DNA of 64,000 nt from Bacillota bacterium (GTDB lineage: Bacteria > Bacillota > UBA4882 > UBA8346), in NCBI GenBank assembly GCA_023435225.1, contig JAEYRX010000045.1, positions 1 to 64,000 of the forward strand. Reading direction: 5' to 3'. Within the stretch, counting starts at the first letter, position 1. Each line of letters opens with the position of its first letter. The translations under genes and the position numbers were made by a program. The notes under the pieces were generated by a model. That model searched no databases and was not told where the DNA came from. It worked only from the letters and a program-made list of their open reading frames with translations. This document shows, piece by piece, positions 41,158 through 50,372 of the stretch.

Positions 41158-42383
41158 TGGCTAAAGACCGGCGCGGTAATAACGAAGGATCAATTATAGA
41201 ACGTAAAGTAATTAAAAACGGCAAAGAATATATCTACTGGATGGCTTCTGTCACTGTCGGATATGAAAACGGCAAACTAAAACGGAAAACTTATTCCGGA
41301 AAGAGCCGGGGCGAAGTCGCTAAAAAAATGAAAAAGGCCTTAGTGCAGGTTGATGAAAAGAATTTTAAAGATCCTTCAAAAATTACTTTGGAAAAATATC
41401 TTAATGATTGGCTTGATGGAATGAAAGTCGATTGGGCGGCAGGGGTAAAAGGACCAATATCAGAAAATACTTGGAATGGTTATGAAGATAAGGTTAGGGT
41501 CCATATTGTTCCAAATATAGGCAATATAAAATTAAGTGATCTCACTTCTAAAGATATTTTAAGGCTGATAAATAGAAAACAAAATGAGGTTAACAAAGAC
41601 GGAAAAAGGCTTTCAGCCCGTACAGTAAGATATATTTATACAACTATTCACAAAGCCTTATCTGATGCCTTAGAAGAACAACCGCCGCTAGTCGCTTTTA
41701 ATGCAGCCGAAGGAATGAAGAAAAAACTACCCAAATATGATAAGCCGGAAATGAAAACAATGTCAGTTAAGGAGATCGGCCAGTTTTTAGAAACAGTAAA
41801 GAACTGTGAGTTAAATAACCATCATAAAAGCCCGTTATTTGCAGCCTTTTACCTTGAATTACATAGTGGATTACGGCGCGGCGAAATACTCGGTTTACAG
41901 GACCAGGATATTAATTTTGAGACAAAACAATTAAATATCCGGCGCCAGTTGGTGAGAGGTAAAAAAGGTTTGTACTTCAAAGAACCAAAAACAAAAAGCT
42001 CTAAACGGGTTATAACCTTAGATGATAGAGTAATTGGCATTTTAAAACAGCACATGGAAGCCCGGAAAGTAGTAAAATTAGATGGAACCGGTTTAATATT
42101 TTCTACCGAAGAAGGGAAACCGATTGATCCGCGAAACTTCACCCGGCATTTTCAATTTTTACTTAAAAAGGCCGGTCTTGAACATTACCGTTTCCATGAT
42201 TTACGGCACAGTTTTGTTACTCTTGGCCTAAAGAAAAAGATTGATTATAAAACATTGATGAAGTTTACCGGGCATGCTTCGAGTAAAACCTTTTTTGATG
42301 TTTACGGTCATTCTGATTCAGAGATGCAAGAAGAAGCAGCGCATGTTTATGGCGATTTAATAGCGGATTGTATAAAAAAATAA
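41157..42383 (+). CDS. Tyrosine recombinase/integrase
   Basis: 408 residues. N-terminal AP2-like arm-binding domain (YIYWMASVTVGYENGKLKRKTY), a SAM-like core-binding domain (about 75-190), and the catalytic domain with R in LHSGLRRGEILGL, H-x2-R in YRFHDLRHSFVTLG, then GHASSKTFFDVYGH with the nucleophile Tyr. It sits about 170 bp from attR, as usual for tRNA-targeting integrases, and should recombine the 48-bp tRNA-Ala core. Confidence 0.95.
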   Translation: MAKDRRGNNEGSIIERKVIKNGKEYIYWMASVTVGYENGKLKRKTYSGKSRGEVAKKMKKALVQVDEKNFKDPSKITLEKYLNDWLDGMKVDWAAGVKGPISENTWNGYEDKVRVHIVPNIGNIKLSDLTSKDILRLINRKQNEVNKDGKRLSARTVRYIYTTIHKALSDALEEQPPLVAFNAAEGMKKKLPKYDKPEMKTMSVKEIGQFLETVKNCELNNHHKSPLFAAFYLELHSGLRRGEILGLQDQDINFETKQLNIRRQLVRGKKGLYFKEPKTKSSKRVITLDDRVIGILKQHMEARKVVKLDGTGLIFSTEEGKPIDPRNFTRHFQFLLKKAGLEHYRFHDLRHSFVTLGLKKKIDYKTLMKFTGHASSKTFFDVYGHSDSEMQEEAAHVYGDLIADCIKK

Positions 42384-42392
42384 CTCATATTT

Positions 42393-42413
42393 TTTCAACA
42401 GTTTTTTCAACAA
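42393..42413 (+). promoter_or_regulatory. Candidate integrase arm-type sites, right end
   Basis: TTTTCAACAGTTTTTTCAACA, matching the left-end motif at 26651-26670. Confidence 0.5.
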
Positions 42414-42549
42414 ATACGATAAAAAAAGATAAGATTAGATTATACAATTTGGGATTTATTGGGACAAAAAAAACGGTTGAAACCATTTAAAATCAATAGT
42501 ATAATAAACTAGATAATACAAGGTTAAACTACCTTAGAAATACTATTTA

Positions 42550-42597
42550 TGAATGGCATTCAAGAGGTCAAGGGTTCGATTCCCTTCAGGTCCACCA
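42550..42597 (+). repeat. attR core (tRNA-Ala 3' half duplicate)
   Basis: Exact 48-bp copy of the tRNA-Ala 3' half. There is no 5' half, so this is not a second tRNA gene. Confidence 0.93.
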
Positions 42598-42681
42598 TAA
42601 GAATGATGCGGGTTTCCGAGGTTTCGGGGGCCCTTATTTTATTTTATGTCTAAAAAACCTGTTTTCTAAAAGGTGAAACCG

Positions 42682-43197
42682 TTGAACAATACCAAACGAC
42701 AGGCTGTCCTGATCATTTTAGTCTGCAATGCGATTGTTATTTCCTTTTTGGAAGCATTGCTACCGCTACCGATTCCAGTTCCTGGAGTGAAACTGGGCTT
42801 GGCTAATATATTGACCATACTAGCCATAGTTTTTTTGGACCTGAAAAGCGCTTTAATTATTGTGGCGTTACGATCCATTGCAGTCACATTCTTAACCAAA
42901 GGTTTGTTTGCGTTGGTATTCGGGCTGACCGGCGGGTTGTTAAGCGCTGTATTGATGTGGTTTCTCTATAAAAAGCTGCCGGATGTTTTTAGTATCAAGG
43001 GGATTAGCATTGCCGGCGCAATAATTCATAACACCGGACAAATGGCAGTTGCCTCCTGGCTGCTCCATGAAGCTCTAATCCTTTATTATTTGCCGGTTCT
43101 GGCGATTGCCGCGGTGATTACCGGTTTTTTTACTGGAAGTATCTGCCAATTGGTCGTTGGTGAGCTTAAAAAGAGAGGATTTTTAGAAGATTTGTAA
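42682..43197 (+). CDS. eetB: Gx transporter family membrane protein (EetB-like)
   Basis: 171 residues, five to six membrane helices of the Gx transporter/'heptaprenyl diphosphate synthase component I' family (ECF S-component-like): PLPIPVPGVKLGLANILTIL, TFLTKGLFALVFGLTGGLLSA and IIHNTGQMAVASWLL. In Listeria the homologue EetB belongs to the extracellular electron transfer locus. TTG 42682 follows AAGGTGA by six bases. First native gene after the integrated element; codon use resembles the surrounding chromosome. Confidence 0.8.
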   Translation: MNNTKRQAVLIILVCNAIVISFLEALLPLPIPVPGVKLGLANILTILAIVFLDLKSALIIVALRSIAVTFLTKGLFALVFGLTGGLLSAVLMWFLYKKLPDVFSIKGISIAGAIIHNTGQMAVASWLLHEALILYYLPVLAIAAVITGFFTGSICQLVVGELKKRGFLEDL

Positions 43198-43225
43198 AAA
43201 TTCTGAGTGGGCCTAAAAGAAAGGT

Positions 43226-44002
43226 GTGTCTGTTATCGGAAACATTAAGCCCCAAAAAAATCAGTTCTTAACCGCAATGGACCCAGGTGTCAAAGCAGGT
43301 TTGGTTATAATCTTAACAGCACTCCTTTTCTGGAGTATAATGCCGCTCAGTTTGGCAGTTATTTTGTTATATATCCTCCTGGTAACCTTTCTTTCAGGAC
43401 TTTCTTTCCGGATTCTCTTGCGTAATCTGCTTTATTTATCAATTGCCTTGATTGTCCCCTATCTGTTCGGATTAATTTTTTCTATCTGCAGCGCTCTGTT
43501 TAATCCAGGCGGTTTTTCATTTGGGAGTATTAATTTTCCGGCGATTGTTTTGAAATTTGGCCGTTTAATTTTATTGGGACATATCGGTAGTATATATCTA
43601 TATTCCACTCCTTTTGGATTAATCGTTGGTATGTTGAACAGGCTGCTTACACCGGTTAAAAGGTGTGGGGCGCCGGTGATAGACTATTTAAAGATTTTAA
43701 TCTGTATCCGGACGGAACTTCCCAGTGTAATCAAGCGCAGCCGTGATACAATTGCCCAGTGGCGCGATTCGGCCGGAACGGTAAAACGCCGGAGTTTGAA
43801 GAGTAAAATAAATGGGATGGCAAATGTTATTGTATCACAAATTTTACAGTCATTTCAAGAGATTGAGCGGATTCAAAAATTGATTGATGAAACTGATTGC
43901 GCGTATTTGGATGATTTTCAGTTTAAAGTATCCAAACCCGATGTTTCGGCGATAATTAGTTTGGTCTTGCTTAGTGCGGCGGTGTTATGGTTGGAACATT
44001 AA
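43226..44002 (+). CDS. fmnA: EcfT/CbiQ-like transmembrane protein (FmnA-like)
   Basis: 258 residues with about five hydrophobic segments and a cytoplasmic helical part (SLKSKINGMANVIVSQILQS), the layout of EcfT energy-coupling transmembrane proteins; the usual ECF ATPase-coupling motifs are weak. In Listeria, FmnA is the transmembrane component used with ECF ATPases to deliver flavin outward for FmnB. Its place between eetB and ndh2 supports that role, but the sequence alone only shows an EcfT-like protein. Start GTG 43226. Confidence 0.65.
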   Translation: MSVIGNIKPQKNQFLTAMDPGVKAGLVIILTALLFWSIMPLSLAVILLYILLVTFLSGLSFRILLRNLLYLSIALIVPYLFGLIFSICSALFNPGGFSFGSINFPAIVLKFGRLILLGHIGSIYLYSTPFGLIVGMLNRLLTPVKRCGAPVIDYLKILICIRTELPSVIKRSRDTIAQWRDSAGTVKRRSLKSKINGMANVIVSQILQSFQEIERIQKLIDETDCAYLDDFQFKVSKPDVSAIISLVLLSAAVLWLEH

Positions 44003-44134
44003 AATAAACTGGAGAATTGAATCACGTAAGACTGCAGAACTTTTATGTATCAGGGCTATTACATTGACTTATATATATGTCCATACTATAATAGTATTGT
44101 GATATTTTTCACTAATAAATATGCTGCTCTATCT

Positions 44135-44218
44135 AGAAAATTCTATCGATGCTTGTCGATCCACGCCAATCTATTTTCATAATTTCGCTTGGGCCAATTG
44201 GAAATTGGTGTGGACGAC
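44135..44218 (-). repeat. Repeat A copy before ndh2
   Basis: From AGAAAATTCTATCGATGC to GGTGTGGACGAC. The middle is more divergent and the ends intact. It marks the point where codon use changes. Confidence 0.8.
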
Positions 44219-44262
44219 TCTGCGGTAAAATAGCGATCATTTCGAAAGGATTGATAAGAAAA

Positions 44263-46260
44263 ATGAATAAGATAGTTGTAATCGGAGGGGGCTACGCAGG
44301 CGTACTTACGGCAAAGAAACTTGCCAAGAAATTTAAAAAGGACGCCGGTACATCGGTAACCATTATCGATAAAAACCCGTTTCATACAATGCTTACGGAG
44401 CTGCATGAAGTCGCCGCGGGAAGGGTTGAAGAGGACAGCATCAGAATAAGTTTTAGAAAGATCTTTGCAGGCCGAAAAGTACAATTTATCCAGGACTTTG
44501 TGAAGTCCGTCGATTTCACCAAAAAAACCGTCGTCGGAAGAAACGGGTCTTATGAATATGACTATTTGGTAATGGCGGCAGGTTCGCGTCCGACTTATTT
44601 CGGCATCCCGGGAGCGAAAGAACATTCCTTATCCTTATGGTCTTATGAAGACTCTATCAAGCTCAGGGAGCACATACTTGAACGCTTTAGGCAGGCTGCT
44701 TCGGAAACCGACGAATTTGAAAAACGCAGGCTACTTACATTTCATGTCGTCGGCGCAGGTTTGACAGGAGTCGAAATGGCCGGCGAGCTTGCCGAATATG
44801 TACCTATATTATGCGACAGGTTCGAATTAGACAGGAAAGAAGTATCTCTATTTAATGTAGACTTACTTCCCCGCGTCGTCCCTACCCTTCCGGAAAAGCT
44901 GTCGGTAAAAATACAGCGCCGCCTTGAAAAGATGGGCGTAGGCATGCTGCTTAACACACGGGTCGTCGAGATCGGTGCGGATTACATCGACTTGAGCCAT
45001 GAAGAAAAGTCAAGCCGGCATGCTACCGGTACCGTAATTTGGGTGGGAGGTATAGAATGCGCTTGTGTGACCACCAAGGCCGGGGAGACAGCGGCCTGCG
45101 ACCGCCGGGGTAGGTTGAATACGGATAAATACCTAAGGTGTACTGACAACGAGAGTTTTTATGTTGCCGGAGATAGCCTAAATTGCATTCCCGAGGGCCA
45201 GTCCGAGCCTGTGCCTCAAATGGTGGAAAACTGCGAGCTAAGCGCTGATAACGTGGCGCATAACATATATGTATCCATAACGGGTAAAGGCAAACTCAAA
45301 GAGTATAGACCCCAATTTCACGGGGTCATGGTAAGCCTCGGCGGAAGATACGCGGTTGCCAGGGTAGGATTGCCCGGGTTAATGATAAACCTTCCGTCCT
45401 TTTTAGCCATGTTTACCAAGCACTTTATAAATATTGTCTATTTTCTCCAAGTGCTCGGCTGGAACAAGGTATCCAGCTATCTCAAGCATGAATTTTTCAC
45501 CATCCGCAATAAACGGAGCTTTGTCGGAGGGCATCTGAGTAACCGGACGCCAAGTTTTCTTCTGGTTCCGCTCCGCCTCTGGCTGGGTATCGTATGGCTA
45601 TTCGAAGGAATTATGAAAATAGGGGATGGCTGGTTCGTATCCCCCAAACTCAAAGACTTTTTTGGCGGGGCAAATGCTTGGTTTGCTTCTCTGTTGGGCA
45701 ACACCTCCGATACCGTTTCTACAGCAACAAATACCGCCGCCTCGGCATCCGACGCAGTGACTAGCGCGACCGGAGCAGCACCATCAGCCTCACACGCTGT
45801 CGCCTCCGCCGGGACAGTTATTATGAATTGGGATATCCTTGGTATTTTCAAGGTAATATTCGTAAGCGGTAAGGCGCTAGCCCAGTCTACTCTCGCCGAC
45901 TTCGCTTTCAAGCTGGATATCCCCGTTATGAACTGGTTTATAAATACCTACATCATGCCTTTTAACTGGGTCCAGATGGTAATGCAGATATTCATTGTCG
46001 CTGCCGAGATAGTAATCGCACTTGCGCTTATCGGGGGGCTATTTACCCCACTGGCTGGAGCGTTATCAATAGTACTGCTGTGCATATTCATTGCCTCTAC
46101 GGGCTTATACATGTCAAGCTTTTGGATGCTAGTGGCGGCAATAGCTATGCTCTGGGGAGCAGGCAGTATATTCGGCCTGGACTATTACACTACACCGCTC
46201 CTGAAAAAAGGTTGGAAGCGGTTGGGTTGGGTAAGGCGGTTATATATCTATCATGACTAA
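44263..46260 (+). CDS. ndh2: Type II NADH dehydrogenase fused to membrane domain (Ndh2 of extracellular electron transfer)
   Basis: 665 residues. The N-terminal two-thirds is an NDH-2 flavoprotein: VVIGGGYAGVLTAKKL (FAD), VVGAGLTGVEMAGELAEY (NADH) and YVAGDSLNCIPEGQSEPVPQ. The C-terminal part has DoxX-like membrane helices (LRLWLGIVWLFEGIMKIGDG; WVQMVMQIFIVAAEIVIALAL), the extra domain that marks the Listeria electron-transfer Ndh2. Between helices is an Ala/Ser/Thr-rich linker (about 480-525). It oxidises cytosolic NADH and reduces demethylmenaquinone. ATG 44263 fits homology; the frame extends upstream into repeat A. Higher GC and AGG/ATA codons differ from genes before 44 kb. Confidence 0.9.
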   Translation: MNKIVVIGGGYAGVLTAKKLAKKFKKDAGTSVTIIDKNPFHTMLTELHEVAAGRVEEDSIRISFRKIFAGRKVQFIQDFVKSVDFTKKTVVGRNGSYEYDYLVMAAGSRPTYFGIPGAKEHSLSLWSYEDSIKLREHILERFRQAASETDEFEKRRLLTFHVVGAGLTGVEMAGELAEYVPILCDRFELDRKEVSLFNVDLLPRVVPTLPEKLSVKIQRRLEKMGVGMLLNTRVVEIGADYIDLSHEEKSSRHATGTVIWVGGIECACVTTKAGETAACDRRGRLNTDKYLRCTDNESFYVAGDSLNCIPEGQSEPVPQMVENCELSADNVAHNIYVSITGKGKLKEYRPQFHGVMVSLGGRYAVARVGLPGLMINLPSFLAMFTKHFINIVYFLQVLGWNKVSSYLKHEFFTIRNKRSFVGGHLSNRTPSFLLVPLRLWLGIVWLFEGIMKIGDGWFVSPKLKDFFGGANAWFASLLGNTSDTVSTATNTAASASDAVTSATGAAPSASHAVASAGTVIMNWDILGIFKVIFVSGKALAQSTLADFAFKLDIPVMNWFINTYIMPFNWVQMVMQIFIVAAEIVIALALIGGLFTPLAGALSIVLLCIFIASTGLYMSSFWMLVAAIAMLWGAGSIFGLDYYTTPLLKKGWKRLGWVRRLYIYHD

Positions 46261-47248
46261 CAAATCGAATTTGGCATATATTAGCGAGCCCGGTCCTTCC
46301 ATGAACAGGCTTGAATATGACGAAGCTCTGCGTCTAACGGAGTTGGAGGTCAGAAAACACCTAAAGAATGCTCCACCTCTGATCAGAGTCCAGACTTCGC
46401 ATCTTGCCACAGGAAACGGGAAAGGAATACGCGCACGGGCTTTACTTGCCTGCTCCATAGGCAGTGACGGTCTTATTAGGCATGACGCGATAAATGCCGC
46501 CGTTGCCGTCGAGTTGCTGCATCTTGCCACACTTATTCATGACGACATCATCGACGACGCCGATATGCGCCGGGGCATAGACGCCTTGCATGTGAAATTC
46601 GGCAAAAAAACAGCGGTCCTCTGTGGGGATTATCTGTTCTGCCTTGCTTTTGACATTGCTTCGTCGGTATCACCCCGGGAATCGGACAGGGATAAAGTAG
46701 ACGGTATTCTGCCTTCATATCTTACGGAGATCTGCCTTGGTGAGATTAGGGAATTAGGTAATATCGGGAATCTCGACCTTACTGAGCGTGAGTATTTCAG
46801 GATAATATCCGGAAAAACGGCGGCGCTGTTTCAGGCCTCCTTCCACGCGGGCTTCTTTCTATCCGATGAGCCACTGGAAACTAAGAATGCCTATATAGAG
46901 ATAGGCAAACAGCTAGGGATGCTTTTCCAGCTTGTCGACGACTGCCTGGACTTCATAGCTTCGAAAAAAAAGGCAAAGAAGCCCGTACTTACCGATTGCA
47001 GCCGCGGTGTCGTTACACTGCCGCTAATTTATGCGCTGAAAGCCGATAAAACGCTTCGATTAAAAATAGAAAACGGCTTATCGGAGCAGGAGCTGAAGGC
47101 TGCCGTTATATCAGCGGGTGGGCTTGAATATACGCAGTCCAAGATCAGGAATCGCCGATCGAAGGCGAAAAAAATCATATCCTCGCTGAGTTCCGAAAGC
47201 AAAAAGACCAAGCTGGAGCTGTTGCTTGACAAGGCTGCCGCTTTTTAA
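46253..47248 (+). CDS. dmkB: Polyprenyl diphosphate synthase (DmkB-like)
   Basis: 331 residues of the trans-isoprenyl diphosphate synthase family. First Asp-rich motif is LIHDDIIDDADMRRG, second is LFQLVDDCLDF, with GKGIRARALLACSIG before them. It makes the long prenyl chain for quinones. Overlap of eight bases with ndh2 and the neighbouring UbiA gene suggest a dedicated quinone, as in Listeria DmkB. Transferred-looking codon use like its neighbours. Confidence 0.88.
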   Translation: MTNKSNLAYISEPGPSMNRLEYDEALRLTELEVRKHLKNAPPLIRVQTSHLATGNGKGIRARALLACSIGSDGLIRHDAINAAVAVELLHLATLIHDDIIDDADMRRGIDALHVKFGKKTAVLCGDYLFCLAFDIASSVSPRESDRDKVDGILPSYLTEICLGEIRELGNIGNLDLTEREYFRIISGKTAALFQASFHAGFFLSDEPLETKNAYIEIGKQLGMLFQLVDDCLDFIASKKKAKKPVLTDCSRGVVTLPLIYALKADKTLRLKIENGLSEQELKAAVISAGGLEYTQSKIRNRRSKAKKIISSLSSESKKTKLELLLDKAAAF

Positions 47249-47318
47249 ATGTAACGACATTATTAGCATCATATGTTTTGCGAAAAGATGTTAAAGCGTT
47301 TGAAAGGAAACGGTGCTG

Positions 47319-48281
47319 ATGGGTATCGAAACCAAAATAACAAGCGCAACCTCTCCGATGGGTATCGTAAAGAGAACCTTGAGCTATGTCGAGATAAAAA
47401 CCAAAATAACCAGCGTATTAACGTTTCTGATGGGGCTTGCTTATCTATATTCGTCCGGCTACGGGATTGATCCCCTCAAAACAGTGGTGTTTTTTCTCGG
47501 CATGTTTTGCTTCGACCTTACCGCCACTTCGGTAAACAATTATTACGATACGAAAAAAAATCATCAGACGCTCCAGTTTAATCGGCCTACGGCCATGGCG
47601 ATATTGCTTATCTTGTTTGCGGTAAGCGTCTTTTTTGGGCTCTTGCTCGTTTATCTGACTGATCCGGCTGTTTTACTCCTAGGCGTTATCTGTTTCTTTT
47701 TCGGTATAATTTATTCCTATGGCCCCATCCCCATCTCCCACGGGCCATACGGCGAAATAGTTTCCGGTTGCTTTTACGGACTGTTAATTCCGGCTATCCT
47801 GATGTATATAAATGTTCCCAAAGGCGGGCTTTTTTCGTATATTTTGATTGATTGGAAGCTGTCCATGATTCTGGATATCAGGTCCATCGTCGGGCTCCTA
47901 ATGTTGTCCGCTGTTCCCTGCTGCCTTACCGCCAATATCATGCTGGCCAACAATATATGTGATGTTAAGCGCGATGTAGCGGTAAACAGGTACACGCTTG
48001 CCTATTATTTAGGAAAAAAATCCCTGTGGCTTTTTGCCGCACTTTACTACACGGCATATCTGTCGGTGATCTTGATGGTGGTTGCGGGCTTCCTTTCGCC
48101 GCTCAGCTTTATATTATTAATCACGCTAATCCCGGTACAGAAAAATATAAAGCTGTTTTTTGAAAAACAGATTAAGGAAGAGACTTTCATAGTCTCGATC
48201 AAAAACTTTCTAATCATAATCATAATGCATGCCTTGCTGATTTTTCTAGGAAGCTTGCTGCCGGGCTGGGGTCCCCGATGA
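47319..48281 (+). CDS. dmkA: UbiA/MenA-type prenyltransferase (DmkA-like)
   Basis: About 320 residues, eight to nine membrane helices. The prenyl-diphosphate motif is SVNNYYDTKKN (NxxxD with the last Asp replaced by Asn) and the second is NNICDVKRDVAVNRYTL. It attaches the prenyl chain to dihydroxynaphthoate to give demethylmenaquinone. ATG 47319 is favoured over GTG 47313 by the GAAAGGA site. Its stop overlaps eetA by four bases. Confidence 0.85.
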   Translation: MGIETKITSATSPMGIVKRTLSYVEIKTKITSVLTFLMGLAYLYSSGYGIDPLKTVVFFLGMFCFDLTATSVNNYYDTKKNHQTLQFNRPTAMAILLILFAVSVFFGLLLVYLTDPAVLLLGVICFFFGIIYSYGPIPISHGPYGEIVSGCFYGLLIPAILMYINVPKGGLFSYILIDWKLSMILDIRSIVGLLMLSAVPCCLTANIMLANNICDVKRDVAVNRYTLAYYLGKKSLWLFAALYYTAYLSVILMVVAGFLSPLSFILLITLIPVQKNIKLFFEKQIKEETFIVSIKNFLIIIIMHALLIFLGSLLPGWGPR

Positions 48282-48664
48282 AATATATGAGAAAAGCGGA
48301 TATAGTATTAATCGCAGTCCTTGTCGTTGCGGCTCTAATGTTTTTCTTTTTGAATAGGTATTTTTTGGCGGAAAAAGGGGTATATGCCGAGATATATCAT
48401 GATTCCGTGCTGGTTTACCGGATAAAACTTTCAACTGCCAAAGAAGGTTCGTTATCCATACCCGGACAGCCCAAGGTGGTTTTTCATCAATACGCTGACG
48501 GAAGCATCGCTTTTACCAAGTCCGATTGCCCCGACAAGATTTGTATTCGTTCGGGTAGGCTAAAGTATGTCGGCCAGTTTGCCGCCTGCCTTCCCAACAA
48601 GATAGTGCTGAAAATCGTTTCAGAGGAGAAAGAACATGAGGGTCCGGACTTGATTATCCAATAA
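48278..48664 (+). CDS. eetA: NusG domain II-containing membrane-anchored protein (EetA-like)
   Basis: 128 residues: one N-terminal membrane helix (ADIVLIAVLVVAALMFFFL) and an extracytoplasmic NusG domain II-like beta domain (PKVVFHQYADGSIAFTKSDCPDKICIRSG, with AACLPNKIVLKIV). The paired cysteines CPDKIC plus a later Cys are conserved in the family. In Listeria EetA is needed for electron transfer to PplA or flavin shuttles. ATG overlaps the dmkA stop. Confidence 0.85.
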   Translation: MKYMRKADIVLIAVLVVAALMFFFLNRYFLAEKGVYAEIYHDSVLVYRIKLSTAKEGSLSIPGQPKVVFHQYADGSIAFTKSDCPDKICIRSGRLKYVGQFAACLPNKIVLKIVSEEKEHEGPDLIIQ

Positions 48665-48714
48665 GGGCCACGTCAGCTCGTCGCGGCAATTGAAAGTATG
48701 AAAACAAGTTTTTA
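48665..48714 (+). repeat. Partial, degenerate repeat A
   Basis: CCACGTCAGCTCGTCGCGGC then TTGAAAGTATGAAAACAAG resembles the first half of repeat A. Confidence 0.4.
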
Positions 48715-48731
48715 ACTCTGTGTCTATTATG

Positions 48732-48850
48732 GGAAATGCTATCGAGGTTTGATAGTATGAAGTAAATTTTTATCCTCAGCATTTGCATTTTTAAAGCCAA
48801 ATGCAAATGTAATTCCTTTCAGGTGCGCAGAGGAAGCTGGCGTGGACGAC
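48732..48850 (-). repeat. Repeat A copy carrying repeat C inside
   Basis: Ends match repeat A (GGAAATGCTATCGAGG ... AAGCTGGCGTGGACGAC). The middle is replaced by a segment (48752-48815) starting ATAGTATGAAGTAAATTTT with GCATTTGCATT/CAAATGCAAATG, which is nearly the complement of 51880-51945. Confidence 0.75.
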
Positions 48851-49012
48851 TCCATGGCCAATAATGATTTAGCCACAGAGAAACGGAGACACAGAGAAAT
48901 CATTTTTCTATGTTGCTACAAAGGGCTTCTTCTCGCATTGGCGGAAGTAACCTGCGCTAATGAGGGATTGATCCGAATAAAAACCTTATACTAAAAGGAG
49001 GCAAAAATTAAA

Positions 49013-50002
49013 ATGAGAAAGTTGACTGCAGTAGTACTAATGTTTTTACTCGTTTCCGCGTTTTTCACCGGCTGCGGCGGGTCTAAGGGAGTCAAGACCG
49101 GCCTGGCGGTGATTACGACCGTGAATAAGTCCACTGACGCCGGCGTAAAGCCGGGCCTAGCGGAAACCGATTCGACAGTTGCTGCGGTAATGGTCGACGG
49201 AAGCGGCAAGATAATCAAGTGCGTTATCGACTCGGTCCAGAGCAAGATAAACTTTGATGCGTCCGGTAAGCTTATTACTCCGACGGATACCAAGTTCCTG
49301 ACCAAAGACGAACGCGGCGAAGACTACGGAATGAAAAAAGCCTCCAAAATCGGAAAGGAATGGAACGAGCAGGCGGCAGAATTTGCCAAATATGTGGAAG
49401 GCAAGACAGTCGACGAGGTAAAGACGATTGCGGTGGACGAAAGCAAACATGCTATTGGTTCCGATCTCAAAACCTCGGTGACCATCTCTATTGGCGAATT
49501 TATCGAAGCAGTCGAAAAAGCCGCCGCTCAGGCGCAGGATCTTGGAGCATCGTCCTCCGATAAGCTGGGACTAGGGATAATGACCAATATGAAACACTCT
49601 GTCAACGCCGGTGAAAAACCAGGCCTGGCTGAGGGCTATTCCACCTATGTAGCCATTACCCAAGATTCCAAAGGCAAGATAAGCAGTTGCCTCATTGACG
49701 CTAGTCAGGGCAGAATCAATTTCAACACGTCCGGCAAGATCATAACTGATCTTAAAGTTCGGGTGAAAACCAAGAACGAGCTTGGCGAAGAATATGGAAT
49801 GAAAAAGGTCTCTAAATTAGGGAAAGAGTGGAATGAGCAGGCGGCGGCCTTCGCCAAATATGTAACCGGTAAAACACCGGCTGAGGTAGCCGATATTGCT
49901 GTAAACGATAAAGGACAAGCGACCGGCAGTGATCTCTTGGCGTCGGTGACCATCGGCATCACAGACTTGAAAGAAGCCCTGGCTAAAGCTGCGGCGAAAT
50001 GA
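49013..50002 (+). CDS. pplA: PplA-like lipoprotein with two flavinylation domains
   Basis: 329 residues. Signal peptide and lipobox FFTGC (lipidated Cys21). Two homologous domains (about 28-175 and 186-329) each contain the KIGKEWNEQAAEFAKY / KLGKEWNEQAAAFAKY helix and end in an FMN-attachment motif D-x-x-[TA]-S-V-T: DLKTSVT (151-157) and DLLASVT (307-313), whose last Thr should carry FMN. In Listeria PplA is the terminal surface electron carrier, flavinylated by FmnB. GGAGG precedes the ATG. Confidence 0.9.
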   Translation: MRKLTAVVLMFLLVSAFFTGCGGSKGVKTGLAVITTVNKSTDAGVKPGLAETDSTVAAVMVDGSGKIIKCVIDSVQSKINFDASGKLITPTDTKFLTKDERGEDYGMKKASKIGKEWNEQAAEFAKYVEGKTVDEVKTIAVDESKHAIGSDLKTSVTISIGEFIEAVEKAAAQAQDLGASSSDKLGLGIMTNMKHSVNAGEKPGLAEGYSTYVAITQDSKGKISSCLIDASQGRINFNTSGKIITDLKVRVKTKNELGEEYGMKKVSKLGKEWNEQAAAFAKYVTGKTPAEVADIAVNDKGQATGSDLLASVTIGITDLKEALAKAAAK

Positions 50003-50032
50003 TAACAATTTTTGAGTTGCCTTGAGTCCTCT

Positions 50033-50084
50033 AAATATGTCGTAATAAGTTTCATGGATAAGCATGGATTATTGCGACATATTT
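50033..50084 (+). terminator. Hairpin after pplA
   Basis: AAATATGTCG and CGACATATTT form a 10-bp stem with inner TAATAA/TTATT pairing, then a short T-rich stretch. A processing or termination signal is likely. Confidence 0.55.
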
Positions 50085-50100
50085 TCCTAATTCATATGTT

Positions 50101-50218
50101 AAGGGAGTTTCAAAATTATCATAATTAAGTTATAAATGCAATATATAGTGAGCAACCCAGATGTATCTATCAATATATTGTATTTAAATGTAAAATTTCA
50201 TAATTTTGAAAATCCCTC
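50101..50218. repeat. Repeat B, uninterrupted copy
   Basis: AAGGGAGTTTCAAAATTAT ... ATAATTTTGAAAATCCCT inverted ends; landmarks GTGAGCAACCC and CTATCAATATATT are eight bases apart here, against about 95 in the copy at 22103. Confidence 0.75.
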
Positions 50219-50372
50219 ATGTTGAAAAAAGCCCAATAATATTGCTATTCACATCCGGTAGTTAGGATGTGAATTTTTACTAAGAACTTTTTTACATATG
50301 TTAAACTAAGATTCGAGATAGTGTTTACTTAATGCCTGTACTAGGTAATCTGTGCATAAAGGAACATGAAAT

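Noticed and set aside
42550..42597. Second tRNA-Ala gene
   Set aside because: Only the 3' half from the anticodon loop is present, with no acceptor 5' strand or D arm; it is the attR duplicate.
44149..44262. N-terminal extension of Ndh2
   Set aside because: It would be translated from repeat A; the FAD-binding strand starts right after ATG 44263.
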